DNA of 11,349 bases from Saccoglossus kowalevskii (Eukaryota; Hemichordata; Enteropneusta; Harrimaniidae). This document shows positions 7,625-11,349 of this stretch, in pieces. The position numbers and the translations under genes are program-made. How positions within the stretch are numbered: the stretch's first letter is position 1; each line of letters begins with the position of its first letter. The notes under the pieces are model-generated. The model did no database searches, had not been told where the DNA came from, and saw only the letters and a list, made by a program, of their open reading frames with translations. The DNA is taken from contig NW_003158724.1 in assembly GCF_000003605.2 (NCBI RefSeq), positions 297,399 through 308,747 of the forward strand. The letters are read 5' to 3'.

Positions 7625-7813
7625 AGCCAAAGACGAGGGCCATACTTGTGTGCTTTTGGCTCCACTGCCGCAGTGGGGACTGTACTTGTACGCTTTTGGG
7701 TCATGCCGCAGTGGGGACTGTACTTGTACGCTTTTGGGTCATCTGCCGAAGCGGGACCGTACTTGTTTGCTATTTTGGTTCATCTGCCAATGCCAGGACA
7801 GAACTTGGCTCAT
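7625..7813 (+). repeat. Minisatellite, about 38-41 bp unit, nearly 5 copies
   Basis: Units begin at about 7625, 7666, 7704, 7744 and 7785 (the last partial). Consensus parts are TGCCGCAGTGGGGACTGTAC and TTGTACGCTTTTGGGTCAT. Units 2 and 3 are almost identical, while the outer units are more diverged, the pattern expected from recent duplication in the middle of the array. The block is clearly more GC-rich than its surroundings. Open frames of 65-77 codons in all three forward frames here come from the repeat and are not taken as genes. Confidence 0.85.
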
Positions 7814-8433
7814 AATTTTTTTTATCAAAGTAATTTTTGATTTATAATTTAGTTGATCGTTGGACATTAAACTGCAACTTGTTAAAACCAGCTACAGTTT
7901 GCTTGAACAATTGTGATGGTGGCTTTTAAAGATTGCAATGAAATGCTCAATATGTTTTAGCTCTAACTTATTGAAAAATGTTCCAAGATGAACAACATTT
8001 CTGATATTTATATACTTTTTGTGATATATTGTCTTGTTTTTGCCTTGTTCTTATTGACTGCTAACAAAAATTAATGTCTTGCTTTATGCTGTCTTGCATC
8101 TTATGCACTACTTGTTTTATTTACAAGAAATACCCTTGCCATACATCTTAGTCTAATCAAAGTGTACTCTATTTCCTGTATTGTGTTATGATTACGCCTA
8201 TTTACTAATGTATTCAAAGTAGTAAATTATGCTTTAAAAAGTCAACTGCTATTTCGTTGTAGTTGTCACCAAATGCTAAATGTAACACAATCATACCAAA
8301 AATACTTCTTGATGCACAGAGAATGTCTTTATGATTAGTTAGTCACATCATGTTATGTCATTTGTAACTTGCCTGTAAAGACCGTAAAATGTATACTCCT
8401 GCATAATGTCTATTGATAAACCAATACCTGCGA

Positions 8434-8565
8434 GTGAGCATGCCTAAGTTTTTGTGAGCAGGCTCAAGTCTTGTCAACATGCTTAAGTCTTGTCAACAAG
8501 TTTTGTGAGCTTGCTCAAATTTTGTGTCAGTTCCTCAAGATTATTATGAACATGCTTAAACCTTC
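8434..8565 (+). repeat. Degenerate 19-20 bp tandem repeat
   Basis: Successive units are GTGAGCATGCCTAAGTTTTT, GTGAGCAGGCTCAAGTCTT, GTCAACATGCTTAAGTCTT, a short GTCAACAAGTTTT and GTGAGCTTGCTCAAATTTT. Two weaker units follow, up to ATGAACATGCTTAAACC. The rough consensus is GTGAGCATGCTTAAGTCTT. The array is old compared with the minisatellite upstream, judging by its divergence. Confidence 0.65.
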
Positions 8566-10720
8566 TGATATTGGATATTTGACATTAGTTTTTCATGCAG
8601 GAGTATTATTATCGGAAACCAAAAACACATTATGGTAGAATAATACCACTTTGATACTTTGAATTATTTTGATTGTGTGTACTTTACATGTATAGACCTT
8701 TGAAAAGAGTATTATATTAATATTATGAATATTGCTGTTTTGAGTGTGATTATCATGTCCAAATTTCCTGCTAATTATGAATCCAATCAACTCTGCATAA
8801 TTTTTTTTTTTTAAAGTTACTGCCATTTATTTTTATTCATCCCATTTTGCCTTGACTTTGTTTTTATGCAGCATTATAAAGAGTACATTGATGTTTGAAT
8901 TTGTATCATGGTTTAGCTGTAGATAGAAAATTATGTTGGAATCCATGCTTTTCAGTTATAGATGTGCTTATTGTTGATTTGTGATTATATCTGCCTTTCT
9001 CCAAAATTAGCTGAACTCGTATTAAGAACATTTGGCCATATTTCAGAAAAATAATGACTGATGGTACCAGATTTCAAAGTTTTTGAGCAATGTCCAGTCC
9101 AGTATAAAAGCCTTATGGCTGATGTTATTTGCTCAAATCTAGTATCGAGTAATTTCATTGAGGTGATAAAAATTACACTAAAAATATTTGTTATTATGCA
9201 TGAAACTAAATTAAATGGTACCATTGTTTTCAATATTTTGTACAGTTTCTGTGCTTGCTGAAATGCAGCAAATCTGAATAATTTACTTACAATATTGTCG
9301 CTAGACTGAAGAGTGCTGGATTCTTGCTTAATATATTGATATAGTTTGATTTTATGTAAATTATTTTAGTATTATATGCAAAGTATATATGTGTTTATAC
9401 TACTGTTTTGTTTTTTGCAAGCTCACCATGACAGCTATAAAATACACATCCCATTTCATTTTGATGTGATGTGTTAGTCTTTATTTTATTATCGTTATCA
9501 CTCTTCTATCTTCTTGCAACCTGTTCTGTTTCCTAGGCAACTGATATTGGATTACTTTATTAGTTAAAATAGGATGCATATATTAAATGTTTTGTTTTTT
9601 CCTTAGAAGCAGTAAATTTTTTTTTTTTTGCTCATGTTTCAACTATGCGCAATGTGTTGTTGTTTTAAACTACATAGAAGTGGTAAATACAGTAACATGT
9701 TTCTGTAATAATTTTAGCGATATTGTAGTTATTTTAAAGATTTTCTTATAATAATAGAAGTTGCATTTTCAGTGGTCTGAATTTGTATATTTTCAATCTA
9801 AGTGGTAGCATAGTACGAGGATAGTTTTAACTTGTTCAACTCCTAAAAGTGAGGGCAGTGTTTTTTTTAAATTTGTTTTTTTATCGTTTCCACTGTTGAT
9901 ACATTGAGTACATTTTAACTGATTTCTTCGCTGTGCAGTGTTGAAGAAATTTGAGCTGATTTTTTTTTTTGTATTTACAGTGAATCATGAAGAGCACAAT
10001 AATAACATCTTAGTAGTGTTTTAGTTGTTTTTCCCCCTAGAGAGCGAGGCGTTAATAACTAACATCTGTCTGTTAACATAACAGTATTTGAATCTATTTC
10101 ATGGCAAACTTTGTGCATGCATGTACTGGTAGTTGAAACAAATATTTGTGTATTTTTGTAGGATTGAGAAAAAAAGCAATTTTTAGTTGAAATAAAAAAA
10201 AAAAATATTGTATAAATTTTAAAGTGAAGCTGTGATGTGCAAAAAGCAAAGAATGTTTTGCCAAAACTTTGAAATGCAATGTTAAAAGAGCACAACCTTA
10301 TGTAGATGGTACAGAAGTTTAAAAAATATACGTTGATTTTAAAATTTAGTACTGTTAAAAAAATCTGATTTAGCAAACGAGTGAAAGAGTAGCTGTATAT
10401 TGCATATTAATTAATATAACTATAATGTGATTGTTTTATTAATTATTATATTAATAATATATCCAGACCTTCTTGAATACTTTTTGTCACACAAGTATTT
10501 CAAAAAACAAAACAAAACAAAATTAACGGTGCTTTCTCCAAAACATTACATTGAAATCAAACTGCGCAAAGACCCTGAGAGAATGAGCATCTTAAGAATA
10601 CACTTCTTTATTACACTGTCATGTTCGTGTGCATTTGCAAAAAAGCTATTTATTTCTATTCTGTTGTATCTACCTACTGTATTGTAATACCTGTATGGAG
10701 AATCGACAGACTGACTGCCT

Positions 10721-10726
10721 AATAAA
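10721..10726 (+). promoter_or_regulatory. Polyadenylation signal AATAAA
   Basis: Canonical AATAAA in CTGCCTAATAAACATGG, after which the sequence loses its very high T content. A cleavage site about 15-30 bases downstream would end the transcript near 10740-10756. Not confirmed by transcript data. Confidence 0.55.
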
Positions 10727-10785
10727 CATGGTTTTGGATTGCATGATCCAGTCTTGTACTGACTATTGAATCTCTACAATTGGTG

Positions 10786-10791
10786 AATAAA
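10786..10791 (+). promoter_or_regulatory. Second polyadenylation signal AATAAA
   Basis: AATAAA in GGTGAATAAATGTC, followed by a G/T-rich stretch (AAGGGGTTTGACCATTGGGG) that could serve as the downstream element. It may be used instead of, or together with, the signal 65 bases upstream. Confidence 0.5.
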
Positions 10792-10810
10792 TGTCACGAA
10801 GGGGTTTGAC

Positions 10811-11349
10811 CATTGGGGAGTCACAGTGGTGGAATTACAAGGGAAAAAATGTGCACAGTAAAAATTTATAGAAAAAAAAAATCCCAAACATATATAACAA
10901 ATGTTACAGCTAGCTCAAAACTCGGTGAAGAATAGAAAAACTTTGCACAGTAGTTCTACCCTTTGAGTTTTCTAATGGTCAACTCTTCACCACTAAGATG
11001 TGGAAAGCATAGGGGGGAGATCGCTATTCTTTACAAATATGTGATTTTCTATCTGATGTTCCTGGACATGTTCACGGGTACTGCATGACAAAGAACAAAT
11101 TGATTTTATAATGTAAAATAGTTATACATTATCTAACAGCTTCTTGATTTTTGAATCGTTTCTCGTACTCAAATTGAGGTCACTTGTCAACAATTGGTGG
11201 ATACTCATAAGGTACATTTGTGCCTTTTTGTGATTTGGACTTGGTTGATTTTCAAGGGTGTAAACTATGTACCCATGCACTCCATGGGAAATGGTGGTTT
11301 TCGTGGGAGTGCTGCAATGTGATGCCATAAGCAGAAATAGTAACCCTAC
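10811..11349. other. Presumed intergenic sequence downstream of the gene
   Basis: No gene is supported here. A 68-codon open frame on the - strand (11122-11328) has no recognisable domain, no splice or promoter context and ordinary AT-rich composition, so it is regarded as chance. A weak, interrupted inverted repeat (GGTGAAGA / TCTTCACC with inner TAGAAAA / TTTTCTA) lies at 10924-10991. Confidence 0.6.

Larger units (their letters stand above)
7264..10810 (+). other. 3' UTR (about 3.5 kb)
   Basis: The sequence after the stop codon has no splice-supported coding frame, is AT-rich with many T runs, and ends at two candidate AATAAA signals (10721-10726 and 10786-10791) followed by G/T-rich sequence. 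It holds a short hairpin, a minisatellite, a degenerate 19-20 bp repeat and several TGTGAT hexamers, listed separately. Possible proximal ATTAAA signals (7410-7415, 7866-7871) and an AATAAA in an A-run (10191-10196) could give shorter forms. The extent is inferred from the signals. Confidence 0.65.

Noticed and set aside
7607-7847. Three overlapping forward open frames of 65-77 codons in the 3' UTR
   Set aside because: They are produced by the GC-richer minisatellite, are open in all three frames and show no domain.
10400-10462. AT-rich palindromic words (ATTAATTAAT, TATTAATAATA)
   Set aside because: Expected in sequence that is almost entirely A and T. No origin or regulatory meaning can be supported.
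10924-10991. Possible hairpin GGTGAAGA...TCTTCACC
   Set aside because: The arms are short and interrupted by an asymmetric gap of about seven bases, so it is not distinguishable from chance in AT-rich DNA.
11122-11328. 68-codon open frame on the - strand near the window end
   Set aside because: No family resemblance, upstream signals or exon structure. A last exon of a neighbouring gene cannot be excluded but is not supported.

Overview
The window is eukaryotic, animal nuclear DNA, and it carries most of one intron-containing gene on the + strand. The DNA is strongly AT-rich. Five exons with canonical AG/GT borders join in a single open frame of 892 residues, and the 5' part of the gene lies upstream of the window. 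The protein belongs to the Mblk-1 / Eip93F (E93) / LCOR-LCORL family of psq-type helix-turn-helix transcriptional regulators. Two psq domains, as in the protostome E93/Mblk-1 branch, together with an N-terminal block that resembles the long form of vertebrate LCOR/LCORL, suggest a protostome ortholog. The long AT-rich introns and the 'TTTATTTTCGC'-type inverted-repeat elements look like a mollusc or another lophotrochozoan. The species cannot be decided from this window.

Layout: 1-99 is the end of an upstream intron. Coding exons lie at 100-168, 2480-2595, 3606-3711, 4457-4664 and 5082-7263. Introns 1 and 2 hold short non-autonomous transposon-like inverted repeats: a MITE-like element at 488-690, two copies of a foldback family at 1750-1855 and 2044-2194, and a pair of terminal inverted repeats at 2661 and 3465. 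The last exon carries both psq domains, the poly-His tract, the nuclear localisation signals and a roughly 3.5 kb 3' UTR. Two AATAAA signals lie near 10721 and 10786. The UTR contains a GC-richer minisatellite (7625-7813), a degenerate 19-20 bp repeat (8434-8565), a short hairpin (7505-7561) and an apparent excess of TGTGAT hexamers. From about 10810 to the end no gene can be supported.

How the parts likely work together: in order, the protein has an LCOR-like N-terminal module, a PLDLS CtBP-binding motif, an AT-hook-like RGRP, psq domain 1, an LXXLL nuclear-receptor box, a SUMO consensus, a His-rich tract, a nuclear localisation signal, psq domain 2 and a Ser/acidic tail. This is the architecture of a sequence-specific DNA-binding cofactor that links nuclear-receptor signalling to CtBP-type corepression. 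I see no second gene, RNA gene, CRISPR array or clearly new multi-gene system. The points worth a second look are the mix of E93-like and LCOR-like parts, the repeats in the 3' UTR and the transposon-like elements in the introns.
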